Source of the DNA: Phytophthora sp. 'mugwort'
Taxonomy: Eukaryota > Oomycota > Peronosporomycetes > Peronosporales > Peronosporaceae
Length of the DNA: 64,000 bases
Direction: 5' to 3'
Assembly: GCA_033558025.1 (NCBI GenBank)
Contig: JAUCEF010000003.1
Location: 868,001-932,000 of the forward strand
The notes beneath the pieces are model-generated. The model worked only from the letters and a program-made list of their open reading frames with translations. It was not told the DNA's origin and made no database searches. Position 1 is the stretch's first letter, and each line of letters opens with the position of its first letter. Positions 54,520 to 64,000 of this stretch are shown here, one piece after another. Both the position numbers and the translations under genes were made by a program.

Positions 54520-56274
54520 CGGCCGGTGCTAGTGTCCAGAGTTCGAGTCCAGATATCGTCCAAGTTTCGGTCCAGGTATGTCCAGGTCTGTAATTTATTT
54601 TTGCAATGAACCTCACGGGTGCTATCGATGGGCCGCCGTCTCGTTTTGTAGCTAGCGCTAACCTTGCTCCCTCGAGATTCTTACCATTCAACGAAGTCAG
54701 ATATGTAGCTGAGTATGGGACGTTTCTCATCAAAGTTAAAGGAACGGCACTTGGAACGCCAATATCATTTACGAACAGGTGTAAGTGTTATGATATTCAT
54801 TCAACTTGATAGAGATCGAAGATTACAATGTCATCGCTCTGCAGAGCTACTCTGTTTGCGTTTGCTAGACATATACCTAGTAATACATTTTATTTTCTTT
54901 GTCGCTTAGCAAACCAGGACTTGTGAAGCAGCTAAACGTTTATCATGTATTCCTCCGTTATGGATTCGTCGCAATGTTGTCCGTACAGCATGCAGAAGAG
55001 TAATCGGAATCGGCGAGTTAGCAGCGCGTTGCCGATAACCCCTTGGGACGTGGAGGGCCGAACGAACCACAGGAATTTCAGACACGCAAAAAACCACAGC
55101 TCAAACTGTCGAACTATCTTGGAGCGCAGCACGCGGTTATGGTGAAGTTCATTTTCAACTCATGCGCCAAGTGTATCGACAATTGCTCCAGGTCTATCTG
55201 TATCCAGTTGTGTTCATCGAGACGTAGATCCAGCTTGTACTTGACTTGAAATCCACGATAATACCACAGCATTGCGCATTGTTAAAGTTTACTGGTATCA
55301 GAAGTGTAGCTTGTGGATTCTTGAGGCGAGTCGCAGCTTTTCTGATATGTTTGTTCATTGTGTTTTTCCCTTGCTCGCTTGGTGTGAGGGCGTGCTGTTG
55401 CCACACCACAAAATGAACAGTAGATATTTGCCATGAATACGCTCGCAAAATGAAGTAAGTGCACATACCAGTTCGCCAACCGACGCTGCGCGCGATTCGG
55501 ATGAAGTCCCTGTCACTCTCCACGTAGTAGTACTCTGCATCGAACTCGACAGCTTCTCTTCACCGTCCCAGCTTTATCCTCTCCCACGCGAGCTGTTGCT
55601 GTACGTCTAGGCACGGGTTGTTCAATAGGCAAAGTCTCCATCGCGCGGACCGTAAGTCCGCGATGGTGGTTCCCGTGCGTTCTCTTCGTGCAGTTTTCGT
55701 GTTCTTGCTTCGAAATGCCCGCGCCTATTCTTCGCTTCCATGCCGCTCGCTTCGTCGACAGAACGCGATTCTCGAAATAAACGCAAAACCAGCGTTTACT
55801 GGACGATACGTGGATCACAGCAAACACATGGGCTGTATGGTAATTTAGTAGCTCACTATCAGGCCGATCACGCCAGCGGCCTATGTAGCAAGCACCATGC
55901 GCGAGCTGCCTTGAACAGCCAGGACGAGCATGGCAGGCAGCCGCCGAAGGTACGTACCTGATGCTTAGGAAAAAGGAAACGTTGCTTACATTTAGGTTAA
56001 GTATACAGAAAAGAAAAAAGAAGCTTACCTATTACGGGAGCGCATGGAGAGCACGAGGTGCTTCCATGAGCGCATGCATGTCGTAGTTAGCAAAAGAAAA
56101 CAAAACAAATATAAGCACTCCAAAACATACGTCATTCCCCACAAGCCCAAGCCTACCTGCTTCCTCCGCCGCACTGCAAGTGCATAGCCGCCCCGACATT
56201 TACGAACCGGGACGATACCTGGACCGAAACTCGGGACAATATCTGGACTCGAACTCTGGACGCTAACACTGCCG
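54520..56274. mobile_element. 1,755-bp TIR transposon with 8-bp target duplications
   Basis: The left end (CGGCCGGTGCTAGTGTCCAG) and the reverse complement of the right end (CGGCAGTGTTAGCGTCCAG) continue alike for ~75 bp through GTTTCGGTCCAGGTAT. Both ends abut TTAAAAAA (54512-54519 and 56275-56282), an 8-bp target duplication. The inside carries a C48-peptidase-like relic. Target size suits hAT or MULE-type elements. It sits 92 bp upstream of the ankyrin gene's ATG. Confidence 0.8.
54907..55523 (-). pseudogene. Ulp1/C48 cysteine peptidase-like relic inside the TIR element
   Basis: A minus-strand frame at 55523-55194 holds ATLLIPVNFNNAQCCGIIVD and IYVSMNTTG, matching the IPVN...HWCGIVVD...YDSMN region of C48 peptidases carried by oomycete repeats. 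The positions of the catalytic His and Asp read Gln/Cys and Val. Later pieces (FELWFFACLKFLWFVRPST, 55132-54932) follow in another frame. It is an inactive relic. C48 genes are known cargo of MULE-type elements in other eukaryotes. Confidence 0.5.
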
Positions 56275-56282
56275 TTAAAAAA

Positions 56283-58049
56283 ATCTTGAGTCTGCGAGAG
56301 GAAAAGTGACTAATGTTAATTGCCTAAACAGAGCTCTTGGCCAACAACGGCTTCGGGATATGTAGTCGCCTTGGATACGCCCGCCGACCCGTATACGCAA
56401 GTCGCCGATGTCCGATGAGGCTCTTCGACATACTCATTGTATTGAAACTCAATATTTACTGCTCAATAAGTTATTGGAGACCCCGCCAAACAAAATGCGA
56501 CTTATCCACATTTTCGACGTTTTGAAACTAACCGTATCATGCTGTTGGCTGACGTTCTAGTCTTTTTAAGCACTCATCTACCTATAAATTCGTATGTAAG
56601 ATGGCTGCCCCAAAACTTACTTATCTCCAAAGAAATTTAGAGCTGCAAAAATATATTTTGGGTTGACTATAATATGCTGATTCGAAGTTTAATTCACCTA
56701 AACCCATTAAAATGGGTTTCGGTCCCCAAATGTATTTTCTACGTGTAGCAAAATAGTATTTTCACGTTAGTGCCATTTTTGCTTCACTAGAGTTTTAGGT
56801 GTGACTAAGTGCTTTTTCGTTTTGCTGCCTTAACTATCCTTTTTGGCTTTCTTCTTTTGATAGGGGGTCGGTCTAGTCGTAGGTTTCTTTTGTGCAGCTT
56901 CCGTGCCACTGCGGCTTGTGAGTCCGCGACGTCTGTCATTACCTCCTCAGCTTGCTCGATGAACGAAGGGGCAGCGTCTTGTTTGTCCTGGCATCTCTCA
57001 AAGACCATATCTTGACGGTTCCGACATCCCTACACTTTCCGACAGTTACGTAAAGATGTTAAACGACGGGGTATGACTGTCCCCTGTACCTAATCCAGCC
57101 ACCCTAAATGCTCGCTAAGCTCGTTGGTGACAGAACCCTAAGCCCGCTACGGCTTGAACGCGAACCTCCGCTTGCCAGGGGGCAATGCTGGGTCCTGGGT
57201 TTGCATCCACGTGCTACGCACACGGCATGCAAACCGCAGGCATGTTCGCCTGTGCTCGCTGGCGTGGCATGACATCCGACTTCAAATTGGCCCAAACGGA
57301 ACACCCTATTTATCCTACATACTTGACTTTTATATGTTTGGCACATTGTAGGAAGATTTGCACTATCGGACTTAAGGTTTGTATCAGTCCCGCTTAAGTA
57401 CTGTCGGAACGATGAGGATATTCATCCATATCAGCGCGGAGTTGTATGCGCACTCTCTTGGTGCTTGTGCTACTATTGCATCACTTGGGGCACTTACAAA
57501 GCATCCTCACGGTATTTTTCGAGAACAAAAAGACGCACCTTTCCATACATCTGCTCTATCTTCTCAGCATTCGCTTGAAAGAGGGCAGTGGCCCTAGGAA
57601 GCGGTCAAGCATTTGTTTCACCTTATCTTTGCAGTGAGGGTACCGTCAATCGGGACCTAGTTCCGGTCACGTATTTTTTCGGTCACAAAAAGGAAAACGT
57701 CCGTGACTCTAAAGTTCGTTTAGTTTGAAAAGGAGACCCAACATTAAACGGCGATATCTCGAAGCGTCAAAATGGAAATAGTGGCTCTAAGTCGCTTTTT
57801 TATTTCGCGGGGTCTCAAATGAAACAAATCTTCTTTTGTTACAACTAGTTTATTTTTTAATCGTTTTTACCCATATTTATTTCTACAGAGACCGTCCTCC
57901 ATAGCCACCAACTTTACATAAATATGTCTTCGATTTGTGGGTGCATAGTGTAGTGTGCCACATGCCTAAATGACCTCATTTCTCGCTTTAACCCTGGCCC
58001 AAGCAACCCCTTTCACGACCAACAAGTCTGCCCCTACTTCTTCGTGCCT
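56283..58049. other. Unassigned AT-rich DNA with one small open frame
   Basis: The minus-strand frame 57008-56805 starts with ATG and encodes 67 residues (MVFERCQDKQDAAPSF...KAAKRKST) with a basic tail. I do not recognise it. Nothing else supports a gene here. Confidence 0.3.
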
Positions 58050-59060
58050 GCGCTCGACGCGCAAGACGCGAGCCCACGGAGCCCTTTCGCTACCAGTGTG
58101 GCACCGGTTGAAAGCAGACCTGAAGAGTGGCTACTCTAAATTCTTCAGCCAGTGTTGAAGCAGTACTCTGGCTACGTCGTCGCTATGACGAACAGTGGGT
58201 CCTACATCTACCAAAACCAGACCGTGTACTTCTGGATAGAATTCATCACGTAGTGCAACTTGCCGTTTCGTTCTGCGAAGATTGATTTCCGCCGAAACGC
58301 TGCCGAAGTACGCGGCCTTGCTCACCAAGGAGGTCGAGGCTTCCGTCGGCGACCTCCCCCCTGTCCAATTTGGTATCATCATAGATGGGTGCAACTTCCA
58401 TTCGGAGTATTACGAGGCAATGTTCGGGCACGATCAGCGCGTTGAGAAGGTGCTTCATCCGATGGATACTCTTGTGGACGGAGATGCTGGGGACCACAAC
58501 GGCGGTGAAACATCATGTCGCTTTTCTCAAGGATGTCCTGCCTGTCTTTCAACGGGACATCAACAGCAACGCCTTTCTCGTCACGGACAACGGCTTCGCC
58601 AATACGGGACTGTCCGATTTGCTCCAAGTCCCATTCATTGGAGACGCTAGCCATCGCCTGAATAAAGCGGTAAACCTGTTCCTGTCCGACTACGAGCCCG
58701 AACTGGGCCAGCTACAACATAAAGTAAAAATCACGGAGTTGACGCCAACGCTCCAGGCCGTCCACAATATGGTAGCAAATCTGGTGAGCATTAACGCGGT
58801 TTGATGTGTCATACTACAAACTGGCACGCTTTGAAATCACATCCTGGAGGAGGCGACCAAGCTATGTATCGCGACTTTTCTGCTTTCGAAACTGCGAGGG
58901 CTCTCCTCGAACATGAACTCGTGCAAGCTTCGGTGATAGTGGCTCTCATGGATGACACCTACCTGCACGTGCACCCGGCTGCTTCAGAGGTCAAGCGAAT
59001 GGTAGACGTCGTAGCCGTATTCAACTTGATAGGGGTTGTTTGGGCCTGTTTCGCGGCGTC
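58050..59060 (+). pseudogene. Second hAT-type transposase relic
   Basis: LISAETLPKYAALLTKEVEA and VQFGIIIDGCNFHSEYYEAMF (about 58280-58425) match the hAT core, where FGLxxDGW is usual. In another frame come FLVTDNGFANTGLSDLLQVPF and FIGDASHRLNKAVNLFLSD (about 58570-58690), the second catalytic region. A stop follows NAV at about 58803, and later frames are decayed. It is not the same copy as the relic at 1660-3147, and is in opposite orientation. Confidence 0.65.
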
Positions 59061-60441
59061 CTAGCTCGCGCAGAAGCAGTCTTACACCGCCTTAACGTGC
59101 GTCTGCACTGCTACGTACTGGTTGACGGTATGCCCAGGAGCCAGGCTCGAATGGAGCGGTGGTATATCGATCGTTGCGCTGCAATTGCTGTATGCCGCTG
59201 GCGTATTCGCGCGCTGATCTGATAGACCATGGCAGAAATGCGTCATGCGCGGAGGGCCGTATAGATGCCCATACTGCGGGATTATGAGCGCGATTCGAAA
59301 CTCCCTCAATCAGCATGTTCGCCAGCGCCACCGAGAGCCACAACAGGAAGAGCAGCCTGTCAGCGATGGCAGTTGGAGCGACAGCGGCAGTATCAACCCC
59401 AGCGAGAGTACTGAGAGTAGCGATGAGGAGTAAGCAAATGATGAGACTGTTGATCGAGTTCGCGAACGAAACGTGCGTCGGTAGTAATTTTTTTTTAAAA
59501 AAAAAATTAGTACAGCGAGCAGTGACACGGAAGAGCCCAGTGACACAGCAACTGCGATGAAGCCCTTGCAAATGGTGACACTCGAGCGCGCGGTGACCGT
59601 TAATGAGAGATGACAGTTCAATAAAGAACCCGAATCAAGTCAAATGCGTAATAGCCGAACGACTAAGTGTCTGGACAAAGTAAAATCCAAACGTTCAACG
59701 CCCGATATGCAAGCATGGGTCGGCCTTGAAGTGCATCTGATGAAGGCAACGGGCCCCGAAGACTACTTGATGACGATGCTGTTGTTTCGGCGTCTTGGAA
59801 GATATGTTGTTCTTGTTCGTACTAGTCTTCCATATCTGACGATTGAATAGTTTGGCGGTTATGGCTGCAGAGCCAGGATTTCACAGCTTCTGTAGCCTTG
59901 AACCCACAATGATATGGCAACAAGTTTTGTGCATATTGAAAAACTTGCATCCGCACACACACTTCTCCACGTCAATTATCCATCCCCCCCTCTGACATAT
60001 GGGCATACCAGAGCGACTAAGTGACTACACTTTTGTAAAAAAGAGTTGCGCCGGGCGCGCTTGCTGTCTCGCACTAGCAAAGCAGGGCCAAAATTTGGTC
60101 ACCACTTTCCTCTTCGTTCTCAATTGTAGCCTTTAATGGCCCATCCAAAGCAGAGAAAAGGCCCTCCCGATCTTTCGCGTCAACCACACTGTCCTTTCGA
60201 ATCTGCTTTAACCCGGCACAAACTTGGTTTATCCATTGAGTAGACGGCAACTCGCTCCATCGACCGGTTGCTGAATGTGGCTCTCGGTAACCGGATCTCG
60301 AACTGCAGCATTCTGGACGATAACCTGACTCACACGCAGTAGCTGTTGCATGTAGAACCGTCGCCTTCCAGTATATCGTTTCAGCAGTGCATTGAAGGTA
60401 TATGAGTCCTGCGATGCTCACAGACTTAAAAACTAATAGTT
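59061..60441. other. Unassigned, with a C2H2-like finger and an A/T palindrome
   Basis: A plus-strand frame at 59245-59433 encodes one C2H2-type finger (YRCPYCGIMSAIRNSLNQH, second His five residues on) followed by an acidic Ser-rich tail ending SDEE. Its start is not an ATG, so it may be a gene fragment. Nine T followed by ten A at 59488-59506 form a palindrome. Minus-strand frame 60421-60074 is unassigned. Confidence 0.35.
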
Positions 60442-60655
60442 TGTATGATGATTGTCGTCACCCGCCTGCTTGATAATTAGCCTAGTTTTTGTTCAACGCG
60501 TTTCTGCTAAATGAGTCCCTTTCGGTTGGAGTTCCCGCAATCCCAAATCTGCTAAGTGGGCGAGCGCTGCGTTGACGTGTCTGTTGTGCGCGTCTACGGC
60601 CTCTGCAATTCCTACTCACGCGGCAGCGTAGAAAAGCTGTTAGATTATTAGCTCA
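60442..60655 (+). repeat. Left LTR of the Copia relic
   Basis: Begins TGTATGATGATTGTCGTCAC and ends near GCTGTTAGATTATTA. It aligns with 61742-61952 at roughly four in five positions by eye. Confidence 0.7.
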
Positions 60656-60689
60656 AAGGGAGGCATTCCTGTGACTACGTGGACGTGAA

Positions 60690-61672
60690 CAATGTCGCGA
60701 TTTGCTCGGCAGTCCGGCTTCAACGCCTGGAAGTCAACGGATGATGGCTGTGTCAATTCCATCATCAGTACTTATGTCTTGACCAGCTTTACCGATAACA
60801 AGTTTGACTGGATCTCTGTTCTGCAGCAGCCGCCACCACACAGCGGCGGTTGCTGTTGTACAAGTGGCACCGACAGCGCTTCCTGCGGAAGCGCCTGCGC
60901 ACCAGGTTGGGGTTGGAGTTCCAGCTGTGAATGTACCTGCGAGTGTCCAAGTTTCCATCATGAACGCTGTGCCACAATCTGTGGTACCGACACGTTCGTC
61001 GACCGACGTGGGTTTGATTTGCCATACCGCCAGATTGTGGGCTCGCTACAGTACTTGGTGCGCTGCACGCGGCCTGACATAGCGAGTTCAGGAACTGCTA
61101 CACAGAAGAATACTACGCGCTGGCTCAGCGTATCGTAAAGAAGCTACTTCGTATGGACTGGTTCTACCGAAGAAAACTGCAACAGAAGAACTATCGATTG
61201 CTGGCTACGCGGATGTTGACCTCAGCAATGATCCAAATACTCGTCTTTCAATATCGAGCCAAGTGGTAAAACTTGAAGGTTGTGTCATTGTAAGCATCAA
61301 GATGCTGCACTTACGGATACATGTAGCGCGGAGCTGATTGCTGCAAGTCATGCGCCGACCGACTTCGATGACTGCAGAATCGGCTGGTTGAGTTTGGGTA
61401 CCTGTGCAGTTTCCTGCAACTTTATGGATGGATAGCATGTCTGCCGTTCAAGTGATGGCACACTCAAGCAGATCAAGTGCTTGGATTTGCAGTGTAAAAG
61501 GTCATCGACTATGTGGATGCTGGTTAGATGCTAATCAATCATTTAGCATCAGCGGATATGCCAGCAGACGCTCTAACCAAGGCGTTGGGGAAGAATAAAG
61601 TCCTCAAGCACCGAAAGCAATTAGGTGTTGAGTGCTTGTATATTGATGAAGCTGACGAGGGTCAAGAAGATT
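60690..61672 (+). pseudogene. Copia RT/RNase H C-terminal relic
   Basis: LPYRQIVGSLQYLVRCTRPDIA (about 61020-61080) matches the end of the Copia reverse transcriptase. Near 61550-61620, ADALTKALGKNK with a following KHRKQLGVE is the end of the RNase H region. Frames between are interrupted. Confidence 0.7.
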
Positions 61673-61741
61673 GAAGATGCAGACTACAAAATTCGGTGAG
61701 TAGGAGTCCTGTTTTGCTCACAGCCTCCGCAATTAGGAGTT

Positions 61742-61952
61742 TGTGTGGTTTTTGTTAGTCACCCGCCGTTTGATACCTAGCCTTGTTTTAGTGCAACGCT
61801 TTTCTGCTAAAGAAGTCCACTTTGGTGGAGCTCCCGTAATCCCAAATCTGCTAAGTGGGCGAGCGCTGCGTTGACGTGTCTGCTGTGCGTATTCACGACC
61901 TCTGCAACTCCTCGTCAAGCGGCAGCGTAAAGCTGTTAAGATATAACAGGGG
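61742..61952 (+). repeat. Right LTR of the Copia relic
   Basis: Begins TGTGTGGTTTTTGTTAGTCA and ends near GCTGTTAAGATATAACA; partner of 60442-60655. Confidence 0.7.
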
Positions 61953-62239
61953 TTGTTCGTCGTAGTAAATCCGCTTAACGTATGAAAAATCTGCCATACC
62001 CAGTATCTACTGTCAATCCACTGCGCTGCAAAATAGCCGGCAAATGCTTTCAGTTGCGGGATTGCTGCCATGCAGCTAACACCTCGTCTTTCTCCGAATC
62101 ATGTTAGATGTATAGTGAATCCGCAATATCCCCTCTGTCACCGCCTTGCGATCAAGCGGTGGCAAGTATCGAGTACCGTACATTATGCAGCATGTGGAAA
62201 AAGCACATCAGAGACGTAGCGGACGAGAGCTCAGGAATC

Positions 62240-63066
62240 TATCGGAACCCGTTAAGCTGAGCGTCTTTTGCATCACCCATGACCTCGTCAATGTGGAGGG
62301 TAGCCACTGGATGAGCTCTCTTTATCATGCACATAAGTGACCGTAAGAACATTCCGTATTTTTTGCGGTACGGCGGCTTACAACGAAGTTGGCGGCGAGC
62401 TGGCAAGATCGTGTAGCGTTTGAAAAGCCGCAGGATAGCCGACGTCACTTAGCTTAAAGGTTGCATCCGCGCGAAACCGGGTGAACCGACTTCACGACGC
62501 ATGTTCGATAACTGCATTTATCAGAGCTCGACTAGTGACCCCAACAACAAACGAATCGCCATCCTTCCTCTTCCCAACGTAGGCACGACCCCGACTCATC
62601 GTCATGTCCTCCAAAGAAAAACATCTTGTCCAGATCTCCAGTGGGGTCGAAAGCATGATCCTTTATAAGCTTCTTCACCGCATGAATCGAGTTATCGCTG
62701 CCCTTCAGTCGTCGACGATACTTCGCACGGTTAGTCCGCTGATGAAGTGTTGGATAACCCCGCTTGTTCTCGACAATATCTGAATGGTGGCAGAGGTTGC
62801 TGAGAATTAGCTGAGGGAATGCCGCACTTGTCTTGCTGGAGTATAAACTTCTTCATTTCTGCTACCACGCACTTGTGCGGACCTTCGCACAGAATACCTT
62901 CGTCGCGAATGTGGTCGGCGGTGTTTTGAAAAATTGCCGAGCGTTCTATTTCCTTGCCCCGCCAGATCTTTAGCTTAGCTGTGCAATTGCCAAGGTGCTA
63001 CAGATTTTGCTTCTGTACTTCAGTCATCTCTCCACCATCAGACGCTCCACCCCTTCGCAAATTAGG
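62240..63066 (-). pseudogene. MULE transposase relic (N-terminal and first catalytic part)
   Basis: On the minus strand from about 63066: MTEVQKQNL then a stop where Trp is expected, KIWRGKEIERSAIFQNT, YPTLHQRTNRAKYRRRLKG (about 62755), DNSIHAVKKLIKDHAFDP, GRAYVGKRKDGDSFVVGVTS (about 62600), and DATFKLSDVGYP (about 62465-62430). The last holds the first catalytic Asp of MULE transposases. Two or more frameshifts and stops break it. Confidence 0.6.
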
Positions 63067-64000
63067 CATTGCCGATACGGATCCGTATGCGTAAGTTCAG
63101 AACAACAAACTTTTGTAATTTAGCCGCAGCTTCGACTGAATCAAACGTGAACATTTCTTTCCAGCACTGCTATTTGCGAGGTATGTTTGGCCGAGTCACG
63201 GACGCTCACACTATCACTGCTCCTCTGGCCGAATCACCGGCGCCTGCGATGTCACTGCTTCCTGTTGGTGTCACTGGCATACCGCTGCTAGTGCTTACTG
63301 GCGTTCTGAGTATGGTCGGTTGGGAACGCTGACACTATTTAAACACTACCGTGTAGACCACATCGTGTTGAGTCTCTTTCTGTGAATTGCTCGCTATGAT
63401 CTGTGATTTTACTCGTCCTATCCAATTTTTCTGTGGAGCTACCAGTTGATACGTGTCGTTGCATTATTCATGTGTAGATTTCATCTGTCTTGTCTGTGGG
63501 ATCCTACCGTTGTTCAGACTCTTTCCAATGAGTCAAAGGCGCTTGTAGACACCAAAATGACACCATCAAACACACCCGACCGCGTCAGCAAACACTTTAC
63601 TGCAAAATCAGGGTGAGGTAAATCGCTGTGCTTCCCCCGATGGGGCATGGAAAGGTGGCAAGCACCCCCCACGGGCGTGATGAGCGCGCACAACGCTGCT
63701 GTCGCTCACACTCACGCCATTTCAGAGAACCTGGACTTGTGCATCGTCGTACCGATCGACCATTGGTCAGATTAATGTGAGCTTTTAGTCAGATTTTTGT
63801 GTACACGTGGCCTTAATAATCTGATCTGTCAGATATGAAGCTGTTGACCGTGTAATGTGACACTATACGAGAAAAACTAACAAAGTATGCATTTTAAATG
63901 ATATCAATTCACAAATCAGCGCAGCATATACTGCTCATCTAAAGCCCTTGGAGCAAGTGGTGGAAGACCACTTGCCCCCGTAGACCTACTTCCAGTAACG
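63067..64000. other. Nothing recognised at the right edge
   Basis: One 87-codon frame at 63069-63332 has no motif. The remainder is AT-rich with no repeat matched elsewhere in the window. Confidence 0.4.

Larger units (their letters stand above)
60442..61952 (+). mobile_element. Copia LTR retrotransposon, internally deleted
   Basis: Direct repeats of ~210 bp flank a ~1.1-kb interior. They share GTCACCCGCC, ATCCCAAATCTGCTAAGTGG and GCGAGCGCTGCGTTGACGTG; other parts differ, so the copy is old. The interior holds only the end of a Copia polyprotein. Full Copia elements are ~5 kb, so most of gag, protease, integrase and RT is gone. Confidence 0.75.

Noticed and set aside
1..64000. tRNA or rRNA genes
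   Set aside because: No sequence with a convincing tRNA A/B box and cloverleaf, or rRNA core, was noticed by eye; a dedicated covariance search was not possible.

Overview
The window reads as nuclear DNA of an oomycete, most likely a Phytophthora-type species. Evidence: compact genes with few short introns (35-105 nt class, mostly 65-79 nt, starting GTACGT/GTGCGY and ending YAG); an exact match to the oomycete core promoter (initiator plus FPR) in front of a small SERF-like gene; an IFT74 gene, as expected for a flagellate; and relics of transposon families common in oomycetes (Crypton-like tyrosine recombinases, Helitrons, MULEs with SWIM or C48 domains, hATs, Tc1/mariner and Copia).

Layout. 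1-10.1 kb is transposon graveyard: a hAT relic, a mariner-like relic, a GATC-rich degenerate satellite, and a complete-ended Tc1 element (8353-9617). 10.1-16.3 kb is a gene pair: an unknown coiled-coil basic protein and a 1,275-residue FAAL-ACP-alpha-oxoamine synthase fusion. 16.5-30.5 kb is repeats again: a 2.7-kb element with ~590-bp inverted ends, a Myb/SANT-like pseudogene, a DDE_1 relic, a Crypton-like relic, a MULE SWIM fragment, and a DDE_3 transposase relic. 30.5-35.3 kb is a tight gene island: PIMT, a TPR protein, a one-pass membrane protein, SERF-like, and an EF-hand protein. 35.4-42.25 kb is Helitron DNA, dominated by a 2,535-bp inverted duplication. 42.4-54.4 kb is a second gene island: THOC6-like, mitochondrial carrier, class V aminotransferase, cationic amino acid transporter, IFT74, an optional small ORF, and a two-exon ankyrin protein. 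54.5-64 kb returns to repeats: a TIR element with 8-bp target duplications carrying a C48-like relic, a hAT relic, a Copia relic with both LTRs, and a MULE relic.

The genes are mostly unrelated housekeeping functions (protein repair, mRNA export, mitochondrial transport, peroxisome-type aminotransferase, amino acid uptake, intraflagellar transport). They do not form a pathway. The item with most biochemical novelty is the FAAL-ACP-AOS fusion, which could make an amino-ketone lipid in one chain without acyl-CoA. The item with most structural novelty is the recent, apparently indel-free inverted duplication of an already broken Helitron together with 86 bp of flanking host DNA. Exon coordinates were worked out by hand from splice signals and reading phase; all family names rest on motif recognition without database searches.
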